Assembly: GCF_900101095.1 (NCBI RefSeq)
Contig: NZ_FNFM01000008.1
Span: 245,110-309,109 of the forward strand
Reading direction: 5' to 3'
Length of the DNA stretch: 64,000 nucleotides
Source of the DNA: Actinopolyspora mzabensis
Lineage (GTDB): Bacteria > Actinomycetota > Actinomycetes > Mycobacteriales > Pseudonocardiaceae
A model generated the notes under the pieces. It was given only the letters and a program-made list of their open reading frames with translations, ran no database searches and was not told the DNA's origin. How positions within the stretch are numbered: the first letter of the stretch is position 1; each line of letters opens with the position of its first letter. A program made the translations under genes and the position numbers. Shown piece by piece: positions 40,410-49,237 of this stretch.

Positions 40410-41369
40410 TCAACTCAGCCTGCGCCTACGCGCGACCTCGGCGAGCACCACTCCGGCCGCGACCGAGGCGTTCAGCGACTCGACCCCGGAGCTCATCGGA
40501 ATCGACACGGTCTGATCGCAGTTCTCCCTGGTCAACCGGGCCAGACCCCGCCCCTCGGAGCCCACCACGACCACTAGCGGATCGGTAGCCAGCTCCAGCT
40601 CGTCGGAGGTGACGTCGGAGTCGGCGTCCAGGCCGACCACCATCAGCCCCTCGGACTTGAGGTGCTTGAGCGTGCGGTTGAGGTTGGTGGCCTTGGCCAG
40701 CGGTATCCGAGCGGCGGTGCCCGCGCTGGATCGCCACGCCACCGCGGTCATCCCGGCGCTGCGCCGCTGTGGCAGCAGCACGCCGTGCGCGCCGAACGCA
40801 GCCGCCGAACGCACCACCGCCCCGAGGTTGCGGGGATCGGTCACCCCGTCCACGGCCACCAGCAGTGGCGGCAGCCCGGAGTTCCGGGCCGCGGTGAGCA
40901 GGTCGTCCGGCTCGGAGTACTCGTAGGGCGGGACGCGCAGCGCCAGTCCCTGGTGCAGCGCGCCGGAGGTCATCCGGTCGAGTTCGCCACGCGGCACCTC
41001 CACCACGGAGATCCCCTGGTCCGCGGCGAGCCGGACCGCCTCGGTCACCCGCTCGTCGGTGTCGATCCCCTCCGCCGCGTACAGCGCGGTGGTGGGCACC
41101 CCGGCGCGGACGCACTCCAGCACGGGATTGCGGCCCGCCACGAGCTCACCCGCGTCGTCGGACTCCTTGCGGCGCTTGTCCCGCTGCTGCTGCGCCTGCT
41201 TGCGCGCGTCGGCCTTGCGCTTGGCGGGGTGGTTGAACCTGTTCTCGGCCTTGGGGGTTGGTTTCTTGCCCTCGAGAGCCTTGCGGCGCTGGCCACCCGA
41301 TCCGACGACCATGCCCTTCTTGGTGCTCGACTTGCGTACCGCGCCCCTGCGCTTGTCGTTTCCCGGCAC
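40410..41369 (-). CDS. rlmB: 23S rRNA (guanosine-2251-2'-O) methyltransferase RlmB
   Basis: 319 aa. A lysine-rich disordered N-terminus (about 70 residues) precedes the substrate-binding domain ([13 protein letters not shown]) and the SpoU knot domain with motifs [34 protein letters not shown] and [17 protein letters not shown]. It methylates G2251 of the 23S peptidyl-transferase loop. It follows cysS by 3 bp, an arrangement conserved across actinobacteria. The basic tail, absent from E. coli RlmB, is common in actinobacterial homologues. Confidence 0.95.
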   Translation of the reverse strand: MPGNDKRRGAVRKSSTKKGMVVGSGGQRRKALEGKKPTPKAENRFNHPAKRKADARKQAQQQRDKRRKESDDAGELVAGRNPVLECVRAGVPTTALYAAEGIDTDERVTEAVRLAADQGISVVEVPRGELDRMTSGALHQGLALRVPPYEYSEPDDLLTAARNSGLPPLLVAVDGVTDPRNLGAVVRSAAAFGAHGVLLPQRRSAGMTAVAWRSSAGTAARIPLAKATNLNRTLKHLKSEGLMVVGLDADSDVTSDELELATDPLVVVVGSEGRGLARLTRENCDQTVSIPMSSGVESLNASVAAGVVLAEVARRRRLS

Positions 41370-41372
41370 GAG

Positions 41373-42770
41373 CTATCCGTCCTTCAAAGTCCACATCGGA
41401 CCGTCGGGGGTGTCCTCGACGGCGATACCGCAGGCGTGCAACCGATCCCGAACCGCGTCGGCGGTGGCGAAATCGCGGTCGGCCCGTGCCTGACTGCGCT
41501 GTTCGAGCAGAGCGTCGACCAGCGCGGAAAGCGCCCGGTGCGCCTCGTCGGAAGCACCCTCCCGACCGGCCCAGTGCGGCGCCAGCGGATCGAGCCCGAA
41601 GACGTCGAGCATCGCACGTACCCGAGCCGCCCCCTCGCGGGCCGACTCGTCCGCACCGGCGTCCAGCGCGGCGTTGGCCTCCCGAACCACGTTGTGCACG
41701 GCCGCGATGGCCTGCGGCGTCCCCAGGTCGTCGTTCATGGCCGCTGCGAACTCGTCCGTCACTCCGGAGGGTGCGACCTCGCCGGTGCGCCGCACCACGC
41801 GGTGCAGGAACGACTCGATCCTGCGGAAGGTCGCGACCGCCTCCTCGAGCCCCTCGTCGGAGAACTCCACCGTGGACCGGTAATGCGGTACGACCAGATA
41901 ATACCGCAGCTCAACGGGGCGGACCCGCTGCAGCAGCGCGGCGATGCCGAGCGTGTTGCCCAACGACTTCGACATCTTCTCGCCACTGGCGGTCACCCAG
42001 GAGTTATGCAGCCAATAACGGGCGAACCCGTCGCCCGCCGCGTTGGACTGCGCCAGTTCGTTCTCGTGGTGCGGGAAGACCAGATCCAGCCCGCCGCCGT
42101 GGATGTCGAACTCCTCCCCCAGGTAGTAGGTCGACATCGCCGAGCACTCCAGGTGCCACCCCGGCCGTCCCCGGCCCCACGGGGCCGGCCAACTCGGTTC
42201 ACCCGGCTTCGCCGACTTCCACAGCGTGAAGTCCCTCGGGTCGCGCTTGCCCGCCGGAACCGCCTCCTCGGCCTGCTGCATCTCCTCGGGACGCTGCCCG
42301 GACAGCCTGCCGTAGGACTCCAGGAAGGAAGGCACCGAGAAGTACACGTCGCCGTCGGCCGCGTAGGCGTGGTCCCGATCGATCAACCGCTGCACCAGCT
42401 CGACCATCTGCGTGATGTGCCCGGTGGCCCTGGGGGTGGCCGAGGGCGGCAGACAACCGAGCCGGTCGTAGGCGTCCTCGAACGCGCGCTCGTGCGTGGC
42501 GGCCCACTCCCACCAGGGCCGTCCGGCCTCGGCGGCCTTGGCCAGGATCTTGTCGTCGATGTCGGTGACGTTGCGCACCAGCCGCACCTCGTAGCCGAGG
42601 TGGGTCAGCCAGCGCCGCAGCACGTCGAAGTTGAGCCCACTGCGCACGTGACCGACGTGCGGCAGGTCCTGAACCGTGGCCCCACACAGGTACAACGTCG
42701 CCAAGCCCTCCTGGCGGGGCTGGAACTCACGTGTGGTGCGGCTCGCGGTGTCATGCAGGTACAGGCTCAC
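41373..42770 (-). CDS. cysS: Cysteinyl-tRNA synthetase
   Basis: 465 aa, full length. Catalytic HIGH-like PHVGHVRSG and KMSKS (EKMSKSLGN), zinc ligands in [17 protein letters not shown] and HHENELAQS. The anticodon-binding C-terminus ends WTLKDG. Cytosolic; charges tRNA-Cys. Part of the conserved ispD-ispF-cysS-rlmB order, though here a HAD phosphatase gene and a repeat cluster separate it from ispF. Confidence 0.97.
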   Translation of the reverse strand: MSLYLHDTASRTTREFQPRQEGLATLYLCGATVQDLPHVGHVRSGLNFDVLRRWLTHLGYEVRLVRNVTDIDDKILAKAAEAGRPWWEWAATHERAFEDAYDRLGCLPPSATPRATGHITQMVELVQRLIDRDHAYAADGDVYFSVPSFLESYGRLSGQRPEEMQQAEEAVPAGKRDPRDFTLWKSAKPGEPSWPAPWGRGRPGWHLECSAMSTYYLGEEFDIHGGGLDLVFPHHENELAQSNAAGDGFARYWLHNSWVTASGEKMSKSLGNTLGIAALLQRVRPVELRYYLVVPHYRSTVEFSDEGLEEAVATFRRIESFLHRVVRRTGEVAPSGVTDEFAAAMNDDLGTPQAIAAVHNVVREANAALDAGADESAREGAARVRAMLDVFGLDPLAPHWAGREGASDEAHRALSALVDALLEQRSQARADRDFATADAVRDRLHACGIAVEDTPDGPMWTLKDG

Positions 42771-42839
42771 ACCGTGATGATACGGGCAAGACCTGTGCGG
42801 ATCACAAATCCGGTCGGGTTACAGCGACCACCGACGGGC

Positions 42840-43529
42840 TCACAGCGACACCCCGTGATCGGCGACGGCCCGCAGCAACGCGTCCGGCCGCTCGTCGGTC
42901 GGCGACGGCTCGACGTGCGCGAACCGGCAGCCCACCTCGGTGGCGGCACCGTCGGCCTCGACGCTGTCGCCGATCATCAGCGCCTCCTCCGGCTCGACGC
43001 CGAGCCGCTCGCAGGCACGCAGGAACAGCTTCGGATCGGGCTTGATCACACCTTCGACGTAGGACATCAACACCGAGTCGAAATGCCCGCCGATCCCTAT
43101 GCGGTCCAGCGCGGGGCGGATGTCGAAGGCGATGTTGCTGATGACCGCGTTGCGGACGCCCGCCTCGTGCAGCCGCCGTACCACGGGGGCCGTATCGGGA
43201 TAGGGCGTCCAGCAGTCCGGGTCGATCAGCCGTGAGTAGAGCGCCTCGGCCTGCGCCGGCTCGGTCAGGCCCGAACTGCGCAGCACCTCCAGGTAGACCT
43301 TGCGGTGCTGGTCCGGGTAGAGATCCCGCTCGTCCCACGCCTGCTGGTACTCCTGGGAGAGCTTGACCACCTGCTGCGTGGGGGCGGTCATCCGCCGCAT
43401 CAGCTCGGTCTGGGCCTCCAGGTCCCACTGCTTCCCGGCCTCGTCGGTCACCTCGGCCAACCAGGACTCGTCCTGCTCCAGCCGGAACAGGGTGCCGGAA
43501 AAGTCGAAGAGCACTGCGCGCACGGTCAC
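42840..43529 (-). CDS. HAD family hydrolase
   Basis: 229 aa, GTG start. HAD motifs: nucleophile VLFDFSGTLF (the second Asp is replaced by Ser, DxS in place of DxD), motif II VISN, motif III Lys near VIKPDPKLF, motif IV LMIGDSVEADGAA. A helical cap lies between motifs I and II. DxS in motif I removes the usual general acid, so it may act on a phosphonate or an atypical phosphoester, or be slow. It sits between ispF and cysS; no pathway link is evident. Confidence 0.9.
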   Translation of the reverse strand: MTVRAVLFDFSGTLFRLEQDESWLAEVTDEAGKQWDLEAQTELMRRMTAPTQQVVKLSQEYQQAWDERDLYPDQHRKVYLEVLRSSGLTEPAQAEALYSRLIDPDCWTPYPDTAPVVRRLHEAGVRNAVISNIAFDIRPALDRIGIGGHFDSVLMSYVEGVIKPDPKLFLRACERLGVEPEEALMIGDSVEADGAATEVGCRFAHVEPSPTDERPDALLRAVADHGVSL

Positions 43530-43628
43530 GGGTCCACAGTACTGGCGCGCACCACCTCATCGTCCCGCCGATGCGGTGAACATCACCACTTTTGTTCGGT
43601 CGGCGGCTCGGGTTGCCTGGCGGTGTGG

Positions 43629-43740
43629 TTGGCGGAACCTCTGGCACGACTCTCGCTGCGGGTGCCCCGACATCGGGTAGCGCGACCTACACAACGTCGG
43701 GGCCGTCCTCGCGAGAGCCGCACCGGAGAACCCGCGGCGG
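43629..43740 (+). repeat. Hairpin repeat A, copy 2
   Basis: Same flanks as copies 1 and 3 (TTGGCGGAACCTC, GAGAACCCGCGGCGG). The arms are partly degraded: ACTCTCGC and CCCCGACATCGGGTAG on the left, ACGTCGGGG and GCGAGAGCC on the right. A degenerate D unit (about 43749-43775), palindrome B and repeat C follow, all inside the 462-bp gap 43530-43991. Confidence 0.75.
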
Positions 43741-43789
43741 TGCGAGCTGCGAGGGTGGTCGGAGTGCGGCCTGCGTCGATGGCCCGGCG

Positions 43790-43803
43790 ATTTCGCGAGA
43801 AAT
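43790..43803. repeat. Palindromic repeat B, copy 4
   Basis: ATTTCGCGAGAAAT within CGATTTCGCGAGAAATCG, between hairpin A and repeat C. Confidence 0.75.
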
Positions 43804-43857
43804 CGACGCCCCCGGGGGCTACCGTCGGGAAGCGACCATGAGCGACGCAGCGCGGGC

Positions 43858-43968
43858 GTCCCCGGTGCGTGAGTCGGATGCATTGCAAGGCCGGGCCGCT
43901 CGCCGCGTAGGTCGCTACTCAAGAGCCGGCCCAACACAGCAAGGCGCCGACTCACGTGCCGGCTACCC
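43858..43968 (-). repeat. Structured repeat C, copy 2 (3' of ispF)
   Basis: Differs from copy 1 by only a few bases, mainly ACAC for ACGC near 43933. The sense-strand core (43955 to 43869) starts 36 nt after the ispF stop. Confidence 0.85.
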
Positions 43969-43991
43969 AGCCAGCTACGCAAGGGGACCGC

Positions 43992-44480
43992 TCAGAAGAC
44001 CAAAGCGGTGGCGATGGCGGCGATTCCCTCTCCTCTTCCGGTGAGCCCGAGCCCGTCGGTGGTGGTGCCGGAAACCGAGACCTCACCACCGAGCGCCTCG
44101 CCGAGCACGGCACCGGCCTCCGCCCTGCGCTTGCCTATTCGGGGGGCGTTGCCGATCACCTGCACCGAGGCATTGCCGAGCCTGCGGCCCTCGCTCTCGA
44201 GCAGGCCACGCACGTGCGCCAGGAAATCGACACCGTGCGCCCCGGACCACCGTTGATCGTCGGTGCCGAACACCGAACCGAGGTCCCCCAGCCCCGCAGC
44301 GGACAGCACCGCGTCGCAGAGGGCGTGACTCGCGACGTCACCGTCGGAGTGTCCGGAACAGCCGTCGCAGTCCGGCCAGCGGAGTCCGGCCATCCAGCAC
44401 GGCCGGCCCGCCACGATCGGATGAACGTCGACACCTTGACCGATCCGGGGTAGCCCGACCGGTGACGGCTCGGCACTCAC
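43992..44480 (-). CDS. ispF: 2-C-methyl-D-erythritol 2,4-cyclodiphosphate synthase
   Basis: 162 aa. [22 protein letters not shown] contains the zinc-binding Dx[29 protein letters not shown] gives the third His and the substrate loop; RIGKRR and [23 protein letters not shown] complete the family. It makes the cyclic diphosphate of the non-mevalonate isoprenoid pathway in the cytosol as a trimer. Six bp downstream of ispD, so cotranscribed. Confidence 0.96.
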   Translation of the reverse strand: MSAEPSPVGLPRIGQGVDVHPIVAGRPCWMAGLRWPDCDGCSGHSDGDVASHALCDAVLSAAGLGDLGSVFGTDDQRWSGAHGVDFLAHVRGLLESEGRRLGNASVQVIGNAPRIGKRRAEAGAVLGEALGGEVSVSGTTTDGLGLTGRGEGIAAIATALVF

Positions 44481-44486
44481 GACTCG

Positions 44487-45248
44487 TCACCGCACCTTTC
44501 GGGAGTTGTCACTTCCCGTGTCATCCGGACTACCGGGAGTGTCCAACCGGGATTCGGGGAGTTCGGCGGGCGCGGTGGCCAGCACGGCCTCGGCCACCGC
44601 CAGATCGAAGGAAGTGGTCACTTTCAGGGCATGGGTGTGTCCCTCGACCGTTTCCACCGGATACCCCAGTCGTTCCACCAGACCGGCGTCGTCGGTGGCC
44701 ACGTCTCCAGCCGCCGAGTAGGCCTCGCGGAGAACGTCGACGGTGAATCCCTGCGGGGTCTGCACCGCGCGGAGCGGCGAGCGGTCCACGGTCTCGGCCA
44801 CCACACCGTCGTCGTCGACCCGTTTGATCGTGTCCGCCACGGGCAGCGTCGGCACCACGGCACGAGCGCCCCGTTCGACCGCGCCGACCACGTCGCGGAT
44901 CACCCGAGCAGGAGTGAAAGCACGAGCGGCGTCGTGCACCAGCACGATCCCCGCCGAAGGCACCAACCGGTCCGCGGCACGTAACGCCGCACGAACGGAG
45001 TCGGTGCGCTCACCGCCCCCGGGAACGACGTGCGCCCGGTCACCGAGGTCTCGCACCTCGCGGCCCATCAGGTCGAGCTGGTCCGGTGCGGCGGCCACCA
45101 CGACGTGCCCCACGCTTCCCGAATCCAACAACCCACGGACGGCGCGCGACAACAGGGACTGCCCGAGTACCCGAACCAGTGCTTTGGGAACACCGGCGCC
45201 GAGACGGGTGCCCCGCCCGGCAGCCGGGACCAGCGCTACAGTGTCCAC
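44487..45248 (-). CDS. ispD: 2-C-methyl-D-erythritol 4-phosphate cytidylyltransferase
   Basis: 253 aa. N-terminal CTP loop ALVPAAGRGTRLGAGVPKALV, VHDAARAF, PVADTIKRV and RSPLRAVQTPQGF match IspD. Activates MEP with CTP in the isoprenoid pathway. A 20-residue C-terminal extension (LPESRLDTPGSPDDTG..) is nonconserved. Separated from carD by 16 bp and probably cotranscribed with it, as in mycobacteria. Confidence 0.96.
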   Translation of the reverse strand: MDTVALVPAAGRGTRLGAGVPKALVRVLGQSLLSRAVRGLLDSGSVGHVVVAAAPDQLDLMGREVRDLGDRAHVVPGGGERTDSVRAALRAADRLVPSAGIVLVHDAARAFTPARVIRDVVGAVERGARAVVPTLPVADTIKRVDDDGVVAETVDRSPLRAVQTPQGFTVDVLREAYSAAGDVATDDAGLVERLGYPVETVEGHTHALKVTTSFDLAVAEAVLATAPAELPESRLDTPGSPDDTGSDNSRKVR

Positions 45249-45264
45249 AGCGCTCGGACAGTCG

Positions 45265-45753
45265 TCAGACCGTTGTCGCCAGGACTTCGTCCAGCAGACT
45301 CTCGGCCTTGCCCTCGTCGGTCCCCTCCGCCAGCGCCAACTCGCTGACCAGGATCTGCCGGGCCTTCATCAGCATCCGCTTCTCGCCCGCGGACAACCCG
45401 CGATCCTGCTCACGCCGCCAGAGATCACGCACCACTTCGGCCACCTTGTTCACGTCACCGGAGGCGAGCTTCTCGACGTTCGCCTTGTACCGACGCGACC
45501 AGTTGGTGGGCTCCTCAGTGTGATCAGAACGCAGCACGTCGAAAACGTGATCGAGACCCTCCTGGCCGACCACGTCTCGCACCCCGACGTGCTCGGCGTT
45601 CTCGGCGGGAAGACGAACGGTGAGGTTGTCTTTTTCGACCCGAAGTACGAGGTACTGTTTTTCTTCGCCCTTGATTACACGTGTCTCGACTGCCTCGATC
45701 AGCGCAGCGCCGTGACGCGGGTAGACGACGGTCTCTCCGACCTTGAAAACCAT
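45265..45753 (-). CDS. carD: CarD family RNA polymerase-binding regulator
   Basis: 162 aa, the usual length. The N-terminal Tudor-like RNAP interaction domain ([21 protein letters not shown]...KQYLVLRV) and C-terminal helical domain with [13 protein letters not shown], including the Trp that wedges the promoter minor groove, are intact. Stabilises open complexes at rRNA and many housekeeping promoters. Divergent from the lpqE-like gene; the 286-bp gap between them presumably holds both promoters. Confidence 0.97.
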   Translation of the reverse strand: MVFKVGETVVYPRHGAALIEAVETRVIKGEEKQYLVLRVEKDNLTVRLPAENAEHVGVRDVVGQEGLDHVFDVLRSDHTEEPTNWSRRYKANVEKLASGDVNKVAEVVRDLWRREQDRGLSAGEKRMLMKARQILVSELALAEGTDEGKAESLLDEVLATTV

Positions 45754-46039
45754 GTGTCCTCTGCCCCTTTCGCTGCGCCCAGTCTAGCATGGTCAGCAAC
45801 GCGACTTCGACGGGCTCGACATCTTCGTTGCAGGTCAGGCGACGATTAGGGGGTTGACAACCCGACTCTCCCCGTGCATGCGCCCCGGCTTCCCAGGTGC
45901 GCAAGGCAGGGTTTCCGCGCCCGAGGACGACACCGCGAACGGGACACGGGGCACATCCGCCGGGGTGCGACCAACGTCGCCGACGACAACGGTTTAGGCT
46001 CATACCGGTTGTCCGGCAAGCAGGAAGGACGCTGCATCC

Positions 46040-46786
46040 GTGAGCCGCCCACAGCACAGCAAGGCAGTTCGCCAGCGGTTGGTACCCGCGGTCGTCGGCC
46101 TGGGCGCCGTCGCCGCGCTCTCCGGCTGCGCCACCGGCCAGCAGGCCGAGACCTCGCAGCAGGTCGCCTCCATCTACGGTGCGAGCGCCGAAACGAAGAC
46201 CATGTTCGTCCGGGACGCGACCCTGACCTACCCGGAAGGGGAATCGGTCTACCCGGAGGGGTCGAACGCACCGATCGAGACCGTTCTGGTCAACGGTGGC
46301 GAGCAGCAGGACAGGCTGGTCGGTGTCAGCAGTAGCTACGCGAGCTCGGTCGAGATCAGCGGAACCCAACGGATTCCATCGGGAACCAGGCTCTACGCGG
46401 TCTCGGACACCGCGAATTCGGGCAAGGTCACCGCTGCCGAGGCCACCGGCGACGACCAGCGCGAGACGGTACGAATCTCCCTCCAAGGGCTGACACAGGG
46501 CATCCGCCCGGGGGTGACGATTCCGATCGAGTTCACCTTCGCCAAGGCGGGCGCGGTGACCCTGCAGGTGCCGATCGGCCCCAGCCCCGAGGACCGTCCG
46601 GAGTACGGCAGCCCGCACGGTGGCGGTGGCACGGGCACCGGCGGCGACTCGGGTCACTCCGGCGGGTCGGACGAATCGAGCGGATCCGGCGAGTCCGGCG
46701 ACTCCGAGCAGTCCGGCGACTCCGAGCAGTCCGGCGGCGAGGGCAGCGACTCCGGCCAGAGCGACGGGAACTCCTCCGGCGAGTGA
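46040..46786 (+). CDS. Lipoprotein, LpqE-like by position
   Basis: 248 aa, GTG start with AGGAAGGA. Lipoprotein signal VVGLGAVAALSGC, then a secreted beta-rich domain (TMFVRDATLTYPEGESVYPEG, RISLQGLTQGIRPGVTIPIEFTF) resembling the copper-chaperone-like (PCu(A)C) fold of this lipoprotein group, and a Gly/Ser/Glu tail with two identical 18-nt repeats (SGDSEQ units, near 46690-46735). Lies between carD and radA like Rv3584 lpqE. Function unknown. Confidence 0.82.
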   Translation: MSRPQHSKAVRQRLVPAVVGLGAVAALSGCATGQQAETSQQVASIYGASAETKTMFVRDATLTYPEGESVYPEGSNAPIETVLVNGGEQQDRLVGVSSSYASSVEISGTQRIPSGTRLYAVSDTANSGKVTAAEATGDDQRETVRISLQGLTQGIRPGVTIPIEFTFAKAGAVTLQVPIGPSPEDRPEYGSPHGGGGTGTGGDSGHSGGSDESSGSGESGDSEQSGDSEQSGGEGSDSGQSDGNSSGE

Positions 46787-46872
46787 AGCTCGACACCACC
46801 GACGCGCGGCCCGCCGCCGCGCGTCGCGCGGGCCGTCCCGGACGTGTCGTGACCACCGGTTAGTCTGCCCAC

Positions 46873-48246
46873 GTGGCTACCAAGAACGCGCGTGCCGGAA
46901 ACGGCTATCGGTGCACCGAGTGTGGCCGCACGGTTACCAAGTGGGTCGGCCAGTGCCCGGATTGCGCGAACTGGGGCACCCTGGAGGAAGCCTCCGCTCA
47001 ACCCGCCGCGCTGTCCAAAGTCGGCAGCTCCGAACCCGGCTCCCCCGCCCGCCCCATCGCCGAGGTGGATCTGGAGTCCGCCCGAGCGGTTCCCACCGGG
47101 ATCGCCGAGCTGGACCGGGTACTCGGCGGCGGCATCGTGCCGGGGGCCGTCGTCCTGCTGGCGGGCGAGCCCGGTGTGGGAAAGTCCACACTCCTACTGG
47201 AGGCCGCGTACCGCTGGGCCGCGGGCGGTTCCGGTGGGCGTTCGCTGTACGTCACCGGCGAGGAGTCGGCGGGCCAGGTGAGGCTGCGCGCCGAACGCAC
47301 CGACTCGCTGCACGACGAGCTCTACCTCGGCGCCGAGAGCGACCTCTCCGCCGTCGTCGGGCACGTGGAACAACTGCGCCCCGGACTGTTGATCGTGGAC
47401 TCGATCCAGACGGTGCAGTCCGGCGAGGCCGAGGGAACACCGGGCGGAGTCACCCAGGTGCGGGCCGTGACCACCGCGCTGGTGGCGCTGGCCAAGGAAC
47501 GCGGCCTGCCGGTGATCCTCGTGGGACACGTCACCAAGGACGGTGCGGTGGCCGGTCCACGGGTGCTGGAGCACCTGGTCGACGTGGTGCTGCAGTTCGA
47601 GGGGGACGAGCACTCCACCCTGCGGATGCTGCGCGGCGTCAAGAACCGGTTCGGCCCCGCCGACGAGGTCGGCTGCTTCGAACAGGGCGACGACGGTATC
47701 GCCGAGGTGACCGACCCTTCCGGCCTGTTCGTCAACGGGCGGCAGAACCTGGTGCCGGGCACCGCCGTGACGGTGGTCGTGGAGGGCAAACGTCCGCTGC
47801 TCGCCGAAGTGCAGGCGCTGGTCAGCCCCACCCAGATGAACATGCCGCGCAGGGCGGTGAGCGGGCTGGACTCGGCCCGGTTGTCGATGATGCTCGCGGT
47901 GCTCGACAAACGCGGCAACATCAAGACCGGTGACCAGGACGTCTACGCCGCTACGGTCGGCGGCATGAAGATCACCGAACCCGCGGTCGACCTGGCCATC
48001 GCGTTGGCAGTGGCATCCGCGAAACTGGACGTGCCGCCGCGCGCGAACACGATCGCGGTGGGCGAGGTCGGGCTCGCCGGTGAGGTGCGCCGGGTCAACG
48101 CGGTGGGGCGCAGGCTGGCCGAAGCCGCCCGGCTCGGATTCGAGTACGCGCTGGTGCCACCGGACAGCGGACCACCACCCGCCGGGATCAAGGCCGTCGA
48201 GGTCGGCGATCTGCGGGGCGCGCTGCGGGCGCTGCGGAGCAGCTGA
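46873..48246 (+). CDS. radA: DNA repair protein RadA
   Basis: 457 aa. Zinc finger CTECGRTVTKWVGQCPDC at about residues 14-31, Walker A GEPGVGKST (98-106), Walker B LLIVDSIQTV, RadA-specific KNRFGPADEVG and a C-terminal Lon-like domain (DVYAATVGGMKITEPAVDLAIALAVASA). Works with RecA in branch migration and homologous recombination. In mycobacteria disA follows radA; here a carbonic anhydrase gene follows directly and disA is missing. Confidence 0.96.
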   Translation: MATKNARAGNGYRCTECGRTVTKWVGQCPDCANWGTLEEASAQPAALSKVGSSEPGSPARPIAEVDLESARAVPTGIAELDRVLGGGIVPGAVVLLAGEPGVGKSTLLLEAAYRWAAGGSGGRSLYVTGEESAGQVRLRAERTDSLHDELYLGAESDLSAVVGHVEQLRPGLLIVDSIQTVQSGEAEGTPGGVTQVRAVTTALVALAKERGLPVILVGHVTKDGAVAGPRVLEHLVDVVLQFEGDEHSTLRMLRGVKNRFGPADEVGCFEQGDDGIAEVTDPSGLFVNGRQNLVPGTAVTVVVEGKRPLLAEVQALVSPTQMNMPRRAVSGLDSARLSMMLAVLDKRGNIKTGDQDVYAATVGGMKITEPAVDLAIALAVASAKLDVPPRANTIAVGEVGLAGEVRRVNAVGRRLAEAARLGFEYALVPPDSGPPPAGIKAVEVGDLRGALRALRSS

Positions 48247-48387
48247 CCGACCCGGCCGACGTGTTCGCGGACACGGACGATCTCGGCGGGTATGCTCGAC
48301 CGCGAGAGTCCGTGTGCGTGTACGCGGCGACAACTTCCCGCACAGCCGATCCCCGGGGTCGGTGTTACCGGTTCGAGGAGCTGCCCG

Positions 48388-48885
48388 ATGACCGCGACCG
48401 ACGAACTGCTGCGACGCAACAGCAAGCACGAGGAGAAGTGGGACGGCGAGGTCCCCGGAGCTCCCGAGCTGCGCACCGCGGTGGTCACCTGTATGGACTG
48501 CCGGATCGATCCCGTCCGCACCCTGGGGTTGGGCTCCGGCGAGGCACACGTGCTGCGCAACGCGGGCGGGATCGTCACCGACGACGTGCTCCGCTCGCTG
48601 TCGGTGAGCCAGCGCAAGCTCGGCACCACCGAGGTGATGCTGATGCACCACACCCGCTGCGGCATGGGAACGTTCGCCGAGGCCGACTTCAAGCAGGAGT
48701 TGGAGGACGAGACCGGGCAGCGGCCGAGCTGGTCGGTGGAGACCTTCACCGACACCGAGCGGGACCTGCGCCAGTCCGTCCGACGGGTGCTCAACAGCCC
48801 CTTCCTGACCGAGACCACGAGTGTGCGCGCGTTCGTGCACGACATCGACACCGACGAGCTGCACGAGGTCGACACCGCCTCATGA
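48388..48885 (+). CDS. Beta-carbonic anhydrase
   Basis: 165 aa from the ATG at 48388 with GAGGAG upstream. Zinc ligands in VTCMDCRIDP (Cys) and MLMHHTRCGM (His, Cys); GEAHVLRNAGGIVTDDVLRSL is family-typical. Length and sequence resemble M. tuberculosis Rv1284 (CanA) more than Rv3588c (CanB), which occupies the equivalent genomic position. Interconverts CO2 and bicarbonate in the cytosol. A TATGCT -10-like element lies at 48290. Confidence 0.93.
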   Translation: MTATDELLRRNSKHEEKWDGEVPGAPELRTAVVTCMDCRIDPVRTLGLGSGEAHVLRNAGGIVTDDVLRSLSVSQRKLGTTEVMLMHHTRCGMGTFAEADFKQELEDETGQRPSWSVETFTDTERDLRQSVRRVLNSPFLTETTSVRAFVHDIDTDELHEVDTAS

Positions 48886-48920
48886 ACCGGGGGCCGGAGT
48901 GGGTGGCGTAGGTGGTCGCT

Positions 48921-49026
48921 TGGCGGAACCTCTCGCACGGCTCTCGCGAGGAAGGCCCGACATCGAGTAAGCACTACGCCACGTCGGGCCTTCCTCGCGA
49001 GAGCCGCACGGGAGAACCCGCGGCGG
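48921..49026 (+). repeat. Hairpin repeat A, copy 3 (perfect stem)
   Basis: The best preserved copy: 48939-48961 and 48983-49005 are perfect reverse complements over 23 bp with a 21-nt loop. Flanked by TGGCGGAACCTCTCGCAC and GCACGGGAGAACCCGCGGCGG. D-type units follow at about 49036-49085. The gap 48886-49237 contains nothing else but the next B palindrome. Confidence 0.85.
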
Positions 49027-49102
49027 TACCGATGGCCAGGGTGGTAGGAGCTCGGCCTGCGGGAGTGGTGGGGTTCGGCTTGGGTGCTCCGTAGGCGCGG
49101 CG

Positions 49103-49116
49103 ATTTCGCGAGAAAT
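49103..49116. repeat. Palindromic repeat B, copy 5
   Basis: ATTTCGCGAGAAAT within GCGGCGATTTCGCGAGAAAT, 77 bp after hairpin A copy 3. No repeat C is present here. Confidence 0.75.
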
Positions 49117-49237
49117 CGCCGCCGCCCCCGCCGTGCGGTGGCCGACGGCGATTCGGCACCGGGCGGCGGTGCCGAGGTCCTGTCGCTCCCGAGGCGTGGA
49201 TGGGTGGGGATCCGGGTCGTGGCACTATCGAGGGGCC

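Noticed and set aside
43790..43803. Palindrome B read as parS
   Set aside because: The arms ATTTC/GAAAT and the variable CG centre differ from GTTTCACGTGAAAC at several positions, copies are far more numerous than expected for parS, and no parAB genes are in the window.
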